Translations under genes and position numbers: made by a program
From: a bacterium
GTDB lineage: Bacteria; Chloroflexota; Anaerolineae; Caldilineales; Caldilineaceae
Length of the DNA stretch: 64,000 bases
Direction of reading: 5' to 3'
Assembly: GCA_016124945.1 (NCBI GenBank)
Contig: WGMT01000036.1
Span: forward strand, 62,001-126,000
Part shown: positions 34,481 through 42,821 of the stretch, piece after piece
How the letters are laid out: every line of letters starts with the position of its first letter
How positions within the stretch are numbered: position 1 is the stretch's first letter
Notes under the pieces: model-generated
The model's input: the letters and a program-made list of their open reading frames with translations, nothing else
What the model was told of the DNA's origin: nothing
Databases searched by the model: none

Positions 34481-36351
34481 ATCAGTTTTACTGCGCCTCC
34501 CTTCACTTGTTCAACCTCGTGCAGCATCTCCTCAACCGACTTACGCCCGGCGGCGGAAGTGGCGCCGATCATCTGCATCAATTCACGTACCCGTTCTTCG
34601 TTGTTGATGGACTTTACCACCGTCCCCGTGCGCAGGTGACCGTCGTTTTCGTAGACTCGCTTGTTGACGGTCAGGTGACGGTCCCCAAAAGCGGCCAGTT
34701 GCGGCAGGTGGGTAATGCAAAGCACCTGGTGGCCGATGTGTCCGACTTCCGCAGCCAGTTGACCGGTGAGCCGCCACAGCTTTTCGCCCACGACGGATCC
34801 CACGCGCCCACCGATCCCCTGATCAATTTCGTCGAAGACGAGGGTGGGCGTGGCGTCGGCGTGGGCGAGCACGCTTTTGAGTGCCAACATGAGACGCGCC
34901 GTCTCGCCGCCCGAGGCGACTTTGGCCATGGGGCGCAGCGGTTCGCCGGGGTTGGCGCTGATCAGAAACTCGGCCTGATCGACGCCAGTGGTGTCGAAGG
35001 AGACACGGCGACCGTCGGGCAGGTAGGCGCCGTCGGCGCGCTCATGTTGATCCACGGCAACGCCGAAGCGGGCGTGGGCCATGCGCAGTTCGCCCAGTTC
35101 CACTTCCACCTGACGGGCGATGCGTTCCCCGGCGGCGCGACGGCCTTCGCTCAGCGCCGCGGCCTGCTCGCCGATGACGCGCAACAGCGCTTCTTCCTCT
35201 TTTTCCAGCGCGGAAGTCTTGATCTCCCAATCGCTCAAGGCATCGAGTTCAGCCTGCGCTTCGGCCCCAAAGGCGAGGATCTCTTCGATGCTGTCGCCAT
35301 ACTTGCGGCGCAGGCTGATAATCAGTTGCAGCCGTTCTTCTACCTCGGCCAGTCGGGTGGGGTTGAATTCAATGTTCTCTGCGTAGTCTTGCAAGTCGCG
35401 GGCCAGGTCGGCGATCTGTTCGAGGATCGATTGGCCGGTGTCGGCCAGATCTTGCATGTCGGCGTCGATACGGGCGAGGCGTTCCATGCGCCCCACGGCC
35501 TCGCTCACCTGATCCACTGCGCCCAGGGCTTCGGCGGTGCCTTCACTGAGCAGCGCCACCGCGCTTTGCGCCAGTTGCAGCAGCGATTCGGCATTGCCCA
35601 GACGGCGGCGCTCATTCTCCAATTCGTCCTCTTCGCCGGGACGAAGACGGGCGGCGTCGATCTCTTCCACCTGAAACTGGAGGAGATCGAGCCGTTGGGC
35701 GATGGTGCGGGCGTCCTGGCGCAGGCGGTTGAGTTCACTGCGTACGCTGTTGAGTTTGCGCACGTACTCAGCCAATTCACGGCGCTGCGGCATGAGGCCG
35801 GCATAGCGATCCAACAGGTGAACGTGTGTCCTGGCCGAAAGCAGATTGAGGTGTTCGCCCTGGCCGTGAATGTCGACCAGATAGGCGGCGACTTCGCTGA
35901 GTAGTTGCAAGGTGACCGAGCGGCCGTTGATGCGGGCGATGTTGCGTCCACTGCGGCGAACCTCGCGGCTGAGGACCAGCGTATCGGGGTCGTCGGGGTC
36001 GTCGAGCCCTTCGGATTCGAGAATGGGCAGGATGGCGGCGGCCAGATCAGCGGCGGCGCTTTCGCCCGCGGCGCGGGAGTTGATGCGGAAGACGCCTTCG
36101 ATCTCGGCGCGATCCGTCTCGGCGCGGATCATCTCCTCGGTGGCGCGGTCACCCAGCAAGAGGCCCAGCGCGTCGATGATAATCGACTTGCCCGCGCCGG
36201 TTTCGCCGGTGATCACGTTGAGCCCGCTGTGGAAGTTGATCTGCAACTCGTCGATGATGGCAAAGTTGCGGATGCGCAGTTCTAACAGCGCTGCGCCGGT
36301 AGAAGTTTGCACCGAATCGAGTAAAGTGGCCTGAGTTGGTGATGTGGGCAT
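34477..36351 (-). CDS. recN: DNA repair protein RecN
   Basis: An SMC-like ATPase for double-strand break repair, about 624 residues (somewhat long). Walker A 'GETGAGKSI', the 'ELRIRNFAIIDEL' start, central coiled coils (about 180-420), ABC signature 'VASGGETARLMLAL' and Walker B 'LVFDEIDQGIGG' are all present. The start is uncertain: ATG 36351 or 36372, neither with a clear ribosome site; about 20 residues precede the family's usual start. It is coupled to nfeD. Confidence 0.93.
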   Translation of the reverse strand: MPTSPTQATLLDSVQTSTGAALLELRIRNFAIIDELQINFHSGLNVITGETGAGKSIIIDALGLLLGDRATEEMIRAETDRAEIEGVFRINSRAAGESAAADLAAAILPILESEGLDDPDDPDTLVLSREVRRSGRNIARINGRSVTLQLLSEVAAYLVDIHGQGEHLNLLSARTHVHLLDRYAGLMPQRRELAEYVRKLNSVRSELNRLRQDARTIAQRLDLLQFQVEEIDAARLRPGEEDELENERRRLGNAESLLQLAQSAVALLSEGTAEALGAVDQVSEAVGRMERLARIDADMQDLADTGQSILEQIADLARDLQDYAENIEFNPTRLAEVEERLQLIISLRRKYGDSIEEILAFGAEAQAELDALSDWEIKTSALEKEEEALLRVIGEQAAALSEGRRAAGERIARQVEVELGELRMAHARFGVAVDQHERADGAYLPDGRRVSFDTTGVDQAEFLISANPGEPLRPMAKVASGGETARLMLALKSVLAHADATPTLVFDEIDQGIGGRVGSVVGEKLWRLTGQLAAEVGHIGHQVLCITHLPQLAAFGDRHLTVNKRVYENDGHLRTGTVVKSINNEERVRELMQMIGATSAAGRKSVEEMLHEVEQVKGGAVKLI

Positions 36352-36598
36352 GGACACGCTCTGCTCGTACATTAATGCGTAAATACCACGGCGCAAATTC
36401 GGCATTTCTACCACTGGTAGATCCTGTCGGCGAATTTGCGCCGGGATTTACTCGCTTCATCACAGGAGAAGACAATGGACAGTGGCACAATTTTAGCACA
36501 AACGGTCGATGCGATAAAGAAAGGATCAGTGGCATCGATTTGGTCGGAGGCGAGTATTCCTGGATAATGAAGAGGAGTTTACACCTGAATTTCGGAGA

Positions 36599-36779
36599 TT
36601 GATACACGAAGATACACGAAGATACACGAAGATACACGGAGGAGGGAAGAAGAGGGACACGGATTTCACGGATTTGAAGGATTTCAGAAGAAATTGGATT
36701 TGGTGCTTATTTGAATCCTGTAAATCCGTGTCCTGTTTTGTTCTGCCTTCGTGTTTCTTTGTGTGGCTTCGTGTATCAA
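36599..36779. repeat. Long inverted repeat of 'GATACACGAA' and 'ACGGATTTCA' words
   Basis: GATACACGAA four times in tandem, then GGACACGGATTTCACGGATTTGAAGGATT, face AATCCTGTAAATCCGTGTCC and CTTCGTG...CTTCGTGTATCAA. It fills most of the 463-bp gap between divergent recN and the isomerase; the remainder (36352-36598) shows no gene. Confidence 0.85.
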
Positions 36780-36814
36780 TCTCTGCTCACTATTACATAA
36801 AGGGAAATTGCCCA

Positions 36815-37591
36815 ATGATGCGCTTACAACGTCCGTTGCTTATTTCGGTGATGCAGTTCGAGGACGATCTGAAGTCCGGCAAACGCACGATTTCCGACGT
36901 CATCGACGCTGCGCAGCGTCTGGGGGCCGACGGCGTGGAACTTCGCCGCGAAGGCTGGCCCGCCTGGGACGAGGAACTGTCGACGGCGCGGCAGCGGATC
37001 GAAGATCTCGGCCTGCAAGTGACCTACGCCACCCACGCCACGCTCTTCAGCGACGACGCCGACGGCCTGCAAACGCTGCACGACGACATCGACGCCGCCG
37101 CCGCGCTGGGATCGCCCATCATCCGCTTCTTCCCCGGCCCTGTCCCCGATGTAGATGACGATACGTCCTGGGCGGTGGGGCGCGAAATTGTAGACTATGC
37201 CGACGATCACGGCGTGGTCATCGCGCTGGAGAACTACGCCCGCACGCCCGGCGGCACATTAGCCGAAATCCAGTCTGTGCTCGATCGTCTACAGACCCCG
37301 GCGCTGATGGCCAACATCGACATTGGCAACTATTGGCTGCACAACCAGGACACGGTAGAGGCCATCCACGCCGTGGGCGACCGTGCCGTCTCCGCCCACA
37401 TCAAAGATCAACCCGCCGACCGTAACGGCGCGCCCGCTGTCCCCGGCGACGGGGTGTTGCCCATCCCCTTGATCCTGGCGGCGCTGGATGAACTGCCACA
37501 GCACTTGTACTACATCTTCGAGTTCCGTGGCGGCGACGATCCCGAAGGACGCATCAAACGAGCATTGACGTACATGCGACGACGAACTTAG
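36815..37591 (+). CDS. Sugar phosphate isomerase/epimerase-like TIM barrel protein
   Basis: A 258-residue xylose-isomerase-like (AP endonuclease family 2) TIM barrel. Metal-site positions fit: Glu in 'ADGVELRREGWP', Glu in 'VIALENYARTP', Asp in 'MANIDIGNYWLH', His in 'SAHIKDQ', and C-terminal Glu in 'YIFEFRGGD'. The exact substrate is unknown. ATG 36815 (ATGATG) has AAAGGGAAA upstream; the frame open to 36599 is repeat-encoded. A terminator follows. Confidence 0.85.
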   Translation: MMRLQRPLLISVMQFEDDLKSGKRTISDVIDAAQRLGADGVELRREGWPAWDEELSTARQRIEDLGLQVTYATHATLFSDDADGLQTLHDDIDAAAALGSPIIRFFPGPVPDVDDDTSWAVGREIVDYADDHGVVIALENYARTPGGTLAEIQSVLDRLQTPALMANIDIGNYWLHNQDTVEAIHAVGDRAVSAHIKDQPADRNGAPAVPGDGVLPIPLILAALDELPQHLYYIFEFRGGDDPEGRIKRALTYMRRRT

Positions 37592-37611
37592 AGAAACGCA
37601 GAACATAAAAT

Positions 37612-37650
37612 ACGGGGGTGGATTTGTCCACCCCCGTTGTTTTTGTTCTT
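37612..37650 (+). terminator. Rho-independent terminator of the isomerase gene
   Basis: An 11-bp perfect stem (37612-37622 with 37627-37637, ACGGGGGTGGA) and TTTG loop are followed by the T-rich TTGTTTTTGTTCTT. It begins 20 bp after the stop. Confidence 0.92.
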
Positions 37651-37682
37651 GATTCTTTTGTACAGCGCCGATGCCGAGCTAA

Positions 37683-37862
37683 CTATTCGTCGTCGTCCCA
37701 ATCTTCATCATCGTCGTCATCCCAGTCATCCTCTTCGTCGTCATCTTCCCAATCTTCGTCGTCGTCCCAATCTTCGTCGTCGTCGCCCCAATCGTCTTCA
37801 TCATCACGAGGTCCCAGCAGGCGAACATCTTCTTCTTCCCACTCATTTGTGTGCTGCAACAT
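37683..37862 (-). CDS. Very acidic Asp/Trp-repeat miniprotein
   Basis: A 59-residue protein with a normal start (ATG 37862, AAGGAGA upstream). After 'MLQHTNEWEEEDVRLLGPR' the tail is made of Asp/Glu runs punctuated by Trp (DDW, EDW repeated). About two thirds of all residues are acidic (roughly 27 Asp, 12 Glu) and six are Trp. No family recognised. It could be a DNA mimic, metal/Ca binder or disordered modifier; all are guesses. The GAY/GAR codon mix argues against a pure microsatellite. Confidence 0.6.
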   Translation of the reverse strand: MLQHTNEWEEEDVRLLGPRDDEDDWGDDDEDWDDDEDWEDDDEEDDWDDDDDEDWDDDE

Positions 37863-38056
37863 CTCAGATCTCCTTGAATGCGGATAAGGGTTGTGAATTT
37901 GTGCAACGCAGAACCGCGTGCAGGGATTAAGCTTAATCACGGGTCAGTTCGGACAACAATGTGTGAACTGCGCAATAATTATTCACCAACGAGGCTGGAT
38001 TGTCGAAATCGAAAAAGCGCCATTGCACGTAATCTACCACGCACAATCCACCAGCA

Positions 38057-39271
38057 TCACAGACGCTGCACCCAATAGCGTCCTTGCGCAGCGTGGACGG
38101 TTAATTCTTCGCCAGTTGTGCTGTCATCCGGCCCGTGGACAACGGATCCATCGGCGCGCTGCACAAGGCTGTACCCACGCGCCAGGACGTTGGTCGGATT
38201 CAGCCCGTCCAACCGTAGAACGGAAAAATCCAGACGTTCACGGCGTTGGGCCAGTGTACGTTCGGCGTTGCGGTGCAAGCGGGTGGTGCTGTCGTCGAGG
38301 CGCTGGCGTTCTCGGTTCAGCGTGCGCGCCGGGTTGAGCCGCAACAGCCGTCCCTGACTTTCACCCAACTGCACCCAGAGCGTGGCGAGGCGGTCATTCG
38401 CCATCTCGGCGAGGCCGCTTTCCAACTGGCGGAAGTAGCCAATTATGTCGGCGCGGTCGGGCACGGCGGCGGCGGCGGCGGCGGACGGTGTGGGCATGCG
38501 CAGATCGGCCACAAAATCGACGATGGTGAAATCCGTTTCGTGGCCCACCCCTGCGATGACGGGGAGTTGGCTGGCGGCCACGGCACGCGCCACCCGTTCG
38601 TCGTTGAAGGCCCACAGATCTTCGATGCTGCCACCGCCGCGCACCAACAGGATCACATCTAGCGGATCGGCGGCATCGAAGAGTGATTCACCGCGGCCGA
38701 AGCGGTTGGCCGCGGCCAACGCGGAGACGATGCCGGGCGGCGCTTCGTTCCCCTGCACCAATGTATGAAAGAGGATCACCTCCACCATCGGCCACCGTTG
38801 CGAGAGGACGCGCAACACATCGCGCAGCGCCGCAGCGCCGTCGCTAGTCACCACGCCGATGCGCCGTGGCTGGGTGGGGATGGGGCGTTTGCGCTCGGCG
38901 TCGAAGAGGCCGTCATCGAGTAGTTTCTGCTTCAATGCCTCGAACTGGGCGTACAACTGGCCGCGCCCCGCCGGGCGGATCTCGTCGGCGTAGAACTGGT
39001 AGACGCCGCGCTCGGGGTAGACGTCCACATAGCCGTGGGCCATGATCTGGTCCCCTTCGCGGGGCAGCCACGAATGGCGGAAGACATTGCCCTTCCACAT
39101 CACCGAAGAGAGGCTGGCGCCGCCGTCCTTCACCGTGAAGTAGACGTGTCCACTGCGCGCTTGGGTCCAATTGCTCACCTCGCCCACGAGCCACACATCG
39201 CGCAGCAACTCGTCACCGGCGAAGAGGTTCACAATGTGGGTGGTGAGGGCGGAAATGGTGATTGGGTTCAT
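38057..39271 (-). CDS. xseA: Exodeoxyribonuclease VII large subunit
   Basis: 404 residues. N-terminal OB-fold 'DVWLVGEVSNWTQARSGHVYF' and 'SSVMWKGN'; catalytic domain with 'RRIGVVTSDGAAALRDVL', 'VILLVRGGGSIEDLWAFNDE' and 'GVGHETDFTIVDFVADLRMPTPSAAA'; C-terminal coiled coil and 'NVLARGYSLVQRADG'. All match XseA, which degrades single-stranded DNA with XseB. No xseB is visible next to it. ATG 39271 fits the family start. Confidence 0.96.
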   Translation of the reverse strand: MNPITISALTTHIVNLFAGDELLRDVWLVGEVSNWTQARSGHVYFTVKDGGASLSSVMWKGNVFRHSWLPREGDQIMAHGYVDVYPERGVYQFYADEIRPAGRGQLYAQFEALKQKLLDDGLFDAERKRPIPTQPRRIGVVTSDGAAALRDVLRVLSQRWPMVEVILFHTLVQGNEAPPGIVSALAAANRFGRGESLFDAADPLDVILLVRGGGSIEDLWAFNDERVARAVAASQLPVIAGVGHETDFTIVDFVADLRMPTPSAAAAAAVPDRADIIGYFRQLESGLAEMANDRLATLWVQLGESQGRLLRLNPARTLNRERQRLDDSTTRLHRNAERTLAQRRERLDFSVLRLDGLNPTNVLARGYSLVQRADGSVVHGPDDSTTGEELTVHAAQGRYWVQRL

Positions 39272-39326
39272 CGCAGCAATATCCGGGTGGATGAGTGTTG
39301 ATGGTGGGTATTGTAGCATAGGGGGA

Positions 39327-39380
39327 GCGGTAAAGCGTTGGAGCGTTGGAACGCTTTACCGCTTCAACGCTCCAACGCTT
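39327..39380. repeat. 'AAGCGTTGGAGCGTTG' inverted repeat
   Basis: GCGGTAAAGCGTTGGAGCGTTGG pairs with CGCTTTACCGC and CAACGCTCCAACGCTT in a compact 54-bp element. The last bases overlap the TAA stop of plsC (39379-39381). Confidence 0.8.
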
Positions 39381-40149
39381 AATCTCCTTCATCCGCCGGC
39401 AACCCCACCGCCTCCGCAATCAACCGCCGCGCCTCATCGCCGAGGACGCGTGGATCGTCCTCGGGGGTGGGGTGGACGAGTTTCACCGGGGTTAGGTAGA
39501 GATGGAGCGGACCGGGGAAGGTGGCCAGCCGCCACACGGCGGCGACAAGCCCTTCGCCGAGGCGTCCTTTCCAGATGGCGATGTGGGGGTGGCTGTAGCG
39601 CAGCGCGCAGAGCAGGTAGGAGACGCTGTACTCCACCGCCGTCTCGAAGATGCCGTAGCGGAAAGAATAGACCTGATCGCCCAGGCCAAGCCGCCCTTCG
39701 GGGAAGACGATCACCGGCGGGTAGGCACTGCGGGTGAGGACTTTGGCAATGATGCGCCGCGCTTCCTTGCGCGAGGAATGGTCCTTGCGCTCAACGAAGA
39801 TTGTGCCTACCTGAGCCGCCATCCAGCCAACCACCGGGCGCTGGTGCAGCTCCACTGCGGCAAGGTAGCGCGACGGCGTCAACGAGAGCAGCGCCAACGC
39901 CTCAATAAACGAGAGGTGGTTGAGGAAGATAAACCCTTCGTGACGGCGCAAGAGGGCATGGTCATCACAGTGGACGCGGATATTGAAAATCCAATTGAAA
40001 ACCCGCGTGGCATAGACGATCACCCACAGCGCCGGCCGCGCCCGCCCAATCTTGAACGGCAACAGCGATACCGGCAGCATCACCAATGCAGCCAGCGCCA
40101 CCAGCAACAAAACCAACGCAGCACGCACTCCTCCCAGAACGTAACCCAC
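39379..40149 (-). CDS. plsC: 1-acyl-sn-glycerol-3-phosphate acyltransferase family protein
   Basis: A 256-residue membrane acyltransferase. Two N-terminal hydrophobic segments precede motif I 'NHLSFIEAL' (HX4E in place of the usual HX4D), 'VGTIFVERKD' and motif III 'VIVFPEGRLGLG'. The start is GTG 40149 with AGGAGGA 7 nt upstream; the longer frame to 40248 is repeat DNA. The acceptor may be lysophosphatidate or another lipid, given the HX4E change. Confidence 0.82.
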   Translation of the reverse strand: MGYVLGGVRAALVLLLVALAALVMLPVSLLPFKIGRARPALWVIVYATRVFNWIFNIRVHCDDHALLRRHEGFIFLNHLSFIEALALLSLTPSRYLAAVELHQRPVVGWMAAQVGTIFVERKDHSSRKEARRIIAKVLTRSAYPPVIVFPEGRLGLGDQVYSFRYGIFETAVEYSVSYLLCALRYSHPHIAIWKGRLGEGLVAAVWRLATFPGPLHLYLTPVKLVHPTPEDDPRVLGDEARRLIAEAVGLPADEGD

Positions 40150-40198
40150 AGAACAGTCCTCCTGTGTCAAAATCGTCAAATGCCAACCAGAAAAAATT

Positions 40199-40385
40199 GA
40201 TCCACGAAGGCACACAAAGAGACACGAAGAGGCAGAAGAAAGGGACACGGATTACACGGATTTTCAGGATTCAGAGAAGATAGACGCCAAATCCTTCTGG
40301 AAATCCTTTTAATCTGCGTAATCTGTGGATCATTTTCTCCTGTCTTCTCTTATCTTCGTGTTCCTCCATGTACCTTCGTGGATCC
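40199..40385. repeat. Long inverted repeat of 'GATCCACGAAGG' and 'ACGGATTACACGGATT' words
   Basis: Left arm: GATCCACGAAGGCACAC...GGACACGGATTACACGG and TTTTCAGGATT. Right arm: AATCCTTTTAATCTGCG, TCTTCGTG and CCTTCGTGGATC. It spans 187 bp of the 353-bp gap between divergent plsC and arsR; the rest holds the arsR promoter. Confidence 0.85.
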
Positions 40386-40398
40386 ATTTCTGGATTGG

Positions 40399-40452
40399 AT
40401 CAATACATTGATATATTTCTATATTGACAAACTTCAATCTATTGTATATTGT
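40399..40452 (+). promoter_or_regulatory. arsR promoter with ArsR-type operator
   Basis: TTGACA (40424-40429) and TATTGT (40447-40452) are 17 bp apart, about 50 bp before the arsR ATG. ATCAATACATTGAT (40399-40412) is an inverted repeat of the ATCAA-N4-TTGAT kind, typical of ArsR-family operators. Autoregulation by arsenite is inferred. Confidence 0.6.
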
Positions 40453-40502
40453 TGCTGTATTGTACCGGTTCGTACCCGTTCAATCGCTGTTGAAGGACGA
40501 TC

Positions 40503-40874
40503 ATGCCGAACTCACTTTCATTAGAAACACTCGCATCTGCCCAGGAAACCGTCACGATGGGTTGCTGTGGGCCGATCTTGCCCTTGCAGTTGACCGACCA
40601 AAGCGCCACTGAACTGGCGACCGTCTTTAAAGCGCTGGCGAATCCCGTCCGCTTACAGATGCTCGACATCCTCAACAGAGGCGCAGGTGAGGTTTGTGTA
40701 TGCGATATCGAAGGTCACTTCGAGTTGTCGCAGCCCACAATCTCGCACCATCTGCGTGTCCTTCGTCAGGCAGGGCTCGTGGAGGCCGAACAGCGCGGCA
40801 CGTGGATCTACTACCGGGTGCGTCCTGAGACAATGGAGACGATGCGTGGGTTTCTCGGTGGGTTCTGCTGCTGA
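40503..40874 (+). CDS. arsR: ArsR-family arsenite-responsive repressor
   Basis: A 123-residue winged-helix repressor. 'ATVFKALANPVRLQMLDIL' and 'HFELSQPTISHHLRVLRQAG' are the family core. The sensor motif 'VCVCDIEG' (Cys-x-Cys) is in helix alpha-3, and extra Cys pairs lie at 'GCCGP' and the C-terminal 'GFCC', possible third As(III) ligands. RBS GAAGGA. It heads the arsenic genes. Confidence 0.93.
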   Translation: MPNSLSLETLASAQETVTMGCCGPILPLQLTDQSATELATVFKALANPVRLQMLDILNRGAGEVCVCDIEGHFELSQPTISHHLRVLRQAGLVEAEQRGTWIYYRVRPETMETMRGFLGGFCC

Positions 40875-41024
40875 CACGTGATGCGTCGTGCGTGTACCGG
40901 TGGAGCAGCTTGACGCCCCATTTAGATGCACCAATGTGATAGATACACCAATGTGACGTAGCGGATTTGCTTCAGTGTAAACCAATTTGGCCGGGGATGC
41001 GATCTTGCGCGCCAATTGGGGGCA

Positions 41025-41059
41025 AACCTTCCAGGAAGGCCCCGAACCTTCCTGGAAGG
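41025..41059. repeat. CCTTCCnGGAAGG palindrome pair; otherwise empty 330-bp gap
   Basis: AACCTTCCAGGAAGG (41025-41039) and AACCTTCCTGGAAGG (41045-41059) lie in tandem; their palindromic cores are reverse complements. The surrounding gap 40875-41204 shows no gene, only scattered AT-rich words (TTGAAATATACC, TTTCAATATACC) that might be further regulator sites. Confidence 0.6.
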
Positions 41060-41204
41060 AAAAGCATCGAGTGCATTCCACTCCCAAATTGAAATATACC
41101 CCTCCAGCAGTGCCTGGCACTGTTGCGCGAAAGCTCCGAATGTATTCAACTCTCTTTTTTTCTGATTACATCGATGAATTTCAATATACCAAAAGGAACA
41201 GTTC

Positions 41205-41660
41205 GTGCTCACATCACCAACCCACGTCATCGCCAATGCAGACGCCGCCGATCTGCCGGCATTGCTTGCCCTGCTCGACGCCGCCAGCCTGCCACAGGAC
41301 GGTATCGCCGATCACATCGGCAGCGCGCTGATCGCTCGCAACGGTGACGAGATCCTTGGCTGTGCGGCGTTGGAGATCTACGGGTCTTCGGCGCTGTTGC
41401 GGTCGGTGGCAGTCGCCCCCACCGCGCAAGGAAGTGGCCTGGGCACACAACTTGTCTACTCGGCGCTGGCACTGGCCGAAGATCGACACATCCGCCGCGT
41501 CTACCTGCTCACCGAAACCGCCGCCGACTACTTTCCCCGCTTTGGTTTCGCCCCCATCACCCGCCAGGAGGTCGACCCCGCCGTCAAACAATCCGTCGAA
41601 TTTACCAGCGCTTGCCCGGCTAGTGCGTTGGTGATGGTGAAAAAGATGAATAATGAATAA
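41205..41660 (+). CDS. arsN2: GNAT acetyltransferase, ArsN2-like arsenic resistance protein
   Basis: A 151-residue GNAT protein: 'LLDAASLPQDGIADHI', 'LGCAALEIYGSSALLRSVAV', the acetyl-CoA loop 'QGSGLGTQLV', 'RVYLLTETAADYFPRFGFAP' and 'EFTSACPASALVM'. These segments are diagnostic of ArsN2. Context between arsR and arsM supports the assignment. The start is GTG with AAAAGGAAC upstream. The stop lies in an inverted repeat. Confidence 0.88.
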   Translation: MLTSPTHVIANADAADLPALLALLDAASLPQDGIADHIGSALIARNGDEILGCAALEIYGSSALLRSVAVAPTAQGSGLGTQLVYSALALAEDRHIRRVYLLTETAADYFPRFGFAPITRQEVDPAVKQSVEFTSACPASALVMVKKMNNE

Positions 41661-41731
41661 AGATGGGATAGACGAAGTCACTTCGCGTTTCGAGACGATC
41701 TCGTCTACCCAGTCTTTATTCATTATTCATC
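41645..41731. repeat. 'GATGAATAATGAATAAAGA' inverted repeat overlapping the arsN2 stop
   Basis: Left arm 41645-41674 and right arm 41701-41731 (TCGTCTACCCAGTCTTTATT then CATTATTCATC) are near-perfect complements. The left arm encodes the last five residues of ArsN2 and its TAA. Confidence 0.85.
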
Positions 41732-41781
41732 GATACCTCAATACAATCGATGTTCAATTCACTTTCTCAAGGAGATCACGC

Positions 41782-42588
41782 ATGTCATCCACCCGTGAAG
41801 TCATTCATTCTGTGGTTCAGGAACACTACGGCAAGGTCGCTGTAGAAAGCAGTGGCTGTTGCAGCGATAGTAGTTACGGCAATACGTTGTACGTTGATCA
41901 AGATCTGTCCTTTGTGCCTGGCGAGGCAGTGAACAGCAGCCGAGGGTGTGGCAACCCGCAGGCGATTGCAGAATTGCAGCCCGGCGAAGTGGTGGTCGAT
42001 CTCGGTTCCGGCGGCGGTTTGGACGTCCTTTTGGCGGCGCGGCAGGTGGGGCCTGGTGGCTTCGTCTTCGGCGTCGACATGACCGACGAGATGCTGAATC
42101 TGGCGCGGCGCAACGCGGACAAAATGGGCGCAACCAACGTCGAGTTCCGCAAAGGTCACCTGGAAGATCTGCCCATCGAAGACAACACCGCAGACGTCAT
42201 CATCTCCAACTGCGTCGTCAACCTCTCGCCCGAAAAGGAGAACACCCTGGCCGAAGCGTATCGTGTCCTCAAAGTGGGGGGACGCCTCGCCATCTCCGAC
42301 ATCGTGGTCGACGGTGATCTGTCGGGCCTACCTGTGAGCGAGGATCAGATCCGCGCCGGGCTAAGTTGGGCAGGCTGCATCGCCGGCGCACTCACCGTGG
42401 CCGAGTTCACCCGTCTTCTCGCCGACGCCGGCTTCCAGGAGATTTCCATCGAGTTTAATCACCACTACCAGTCCAGCGACTTTTTCGGTAAAATGCCTGA
42501 ATCGCTGTCGAGCCTGCCCGAGTCGGTGCTGAGCGATCTGGTAAGCCGCTTTGGCAGCGCGTCGATCAAGGCGGTGAAGAAGGGATAG
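41782..42588 (+). CDS. arsM: Arsenite S-adenosylmethionine methyltransferase
   Basis: Methylates As(III) to volatile or organic forms. 268 residues: SAM motif 'VVDLGSGGGLDVLLAA', 'GVDMTDEMLNLAR', and the three conserved cysteines expected of ArsM in 'SSGCCSDSSYG', 'ISNCVVNLSPEK' and 'SWAGCIAGALT'. RBS AAGGAGATC. It is followed by an intergenic repeat and an MFS gene. Confidence 0.95.
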   Translation: MSSTREVIHSVVQEHYGKVAVESSGCCSDSSYGNTLYVDQDLSFVPGEAVNSSRGCGNPQAIAELQPGEVVVDLGSGGGLDVLLAARQVGPGGFVFGVDMTDEMLNLARRNADKMGATNVEFRKGHLEDLPIEDNTADVIISNCVVNLSPEKENTLAEAYRVLKVGGRLAISDIVVDGDLSGLPVSEDQIRAGLSWAGCIAGALTVAEFTRLLADAGFQEISIEFNHHYQSSDFFGKMPESLSSLPESVLSDLVSRFGSASIKAVKKG

Positions 42589-42810
42589 GTGATTGGTGAT
42601 TGGGATCGCGTGGGGAATGTGGGTTCTCCGCTTGTGAGATTTCTCTTTGAGCGAGATTAGGCGGTGGGAGATTGAGGGATTGACTTGGTCAGCGTCTCCC
42701 CACTCCCCTAATTGCCGAATCTCGCTCCGCGAAAAACCACCCGACAGCAGATACCGCACACTCTTCACATCTCCCCAATCACCAATCACCAATCACCAAT
42801 CACAACAAAG
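42587..42810. repeat. Intergenic 'GTGATTGGTGATTGGG' inverted repeat
   Basis: The left arm starts in the TAG stop of arsM (GATAGGTGATTGGTGATTGGG); the right arm ends with CCCCAATCACCAATCACCAATCACC. Between them a second imperfect pair (GCGAGATTAGGCGG / CTAATTGCCGAATCTCGC) is visible. Confidence 0.75.
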
Positions 42811-42821
42811 AAAGAATCACC

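Noticed and set aside
34507-35904. 465-residue plus-strand frame opposite recN
   Set aside because: Shadow of recN; no family features and no ribosome site.
39502-40200. 232-residue plus-strand frame opposite plsC
   Set aside because: Shadow of the acyltransferase, which has NHxxxxE and FPEG motifs and a strong ribosome site at its GTG start.
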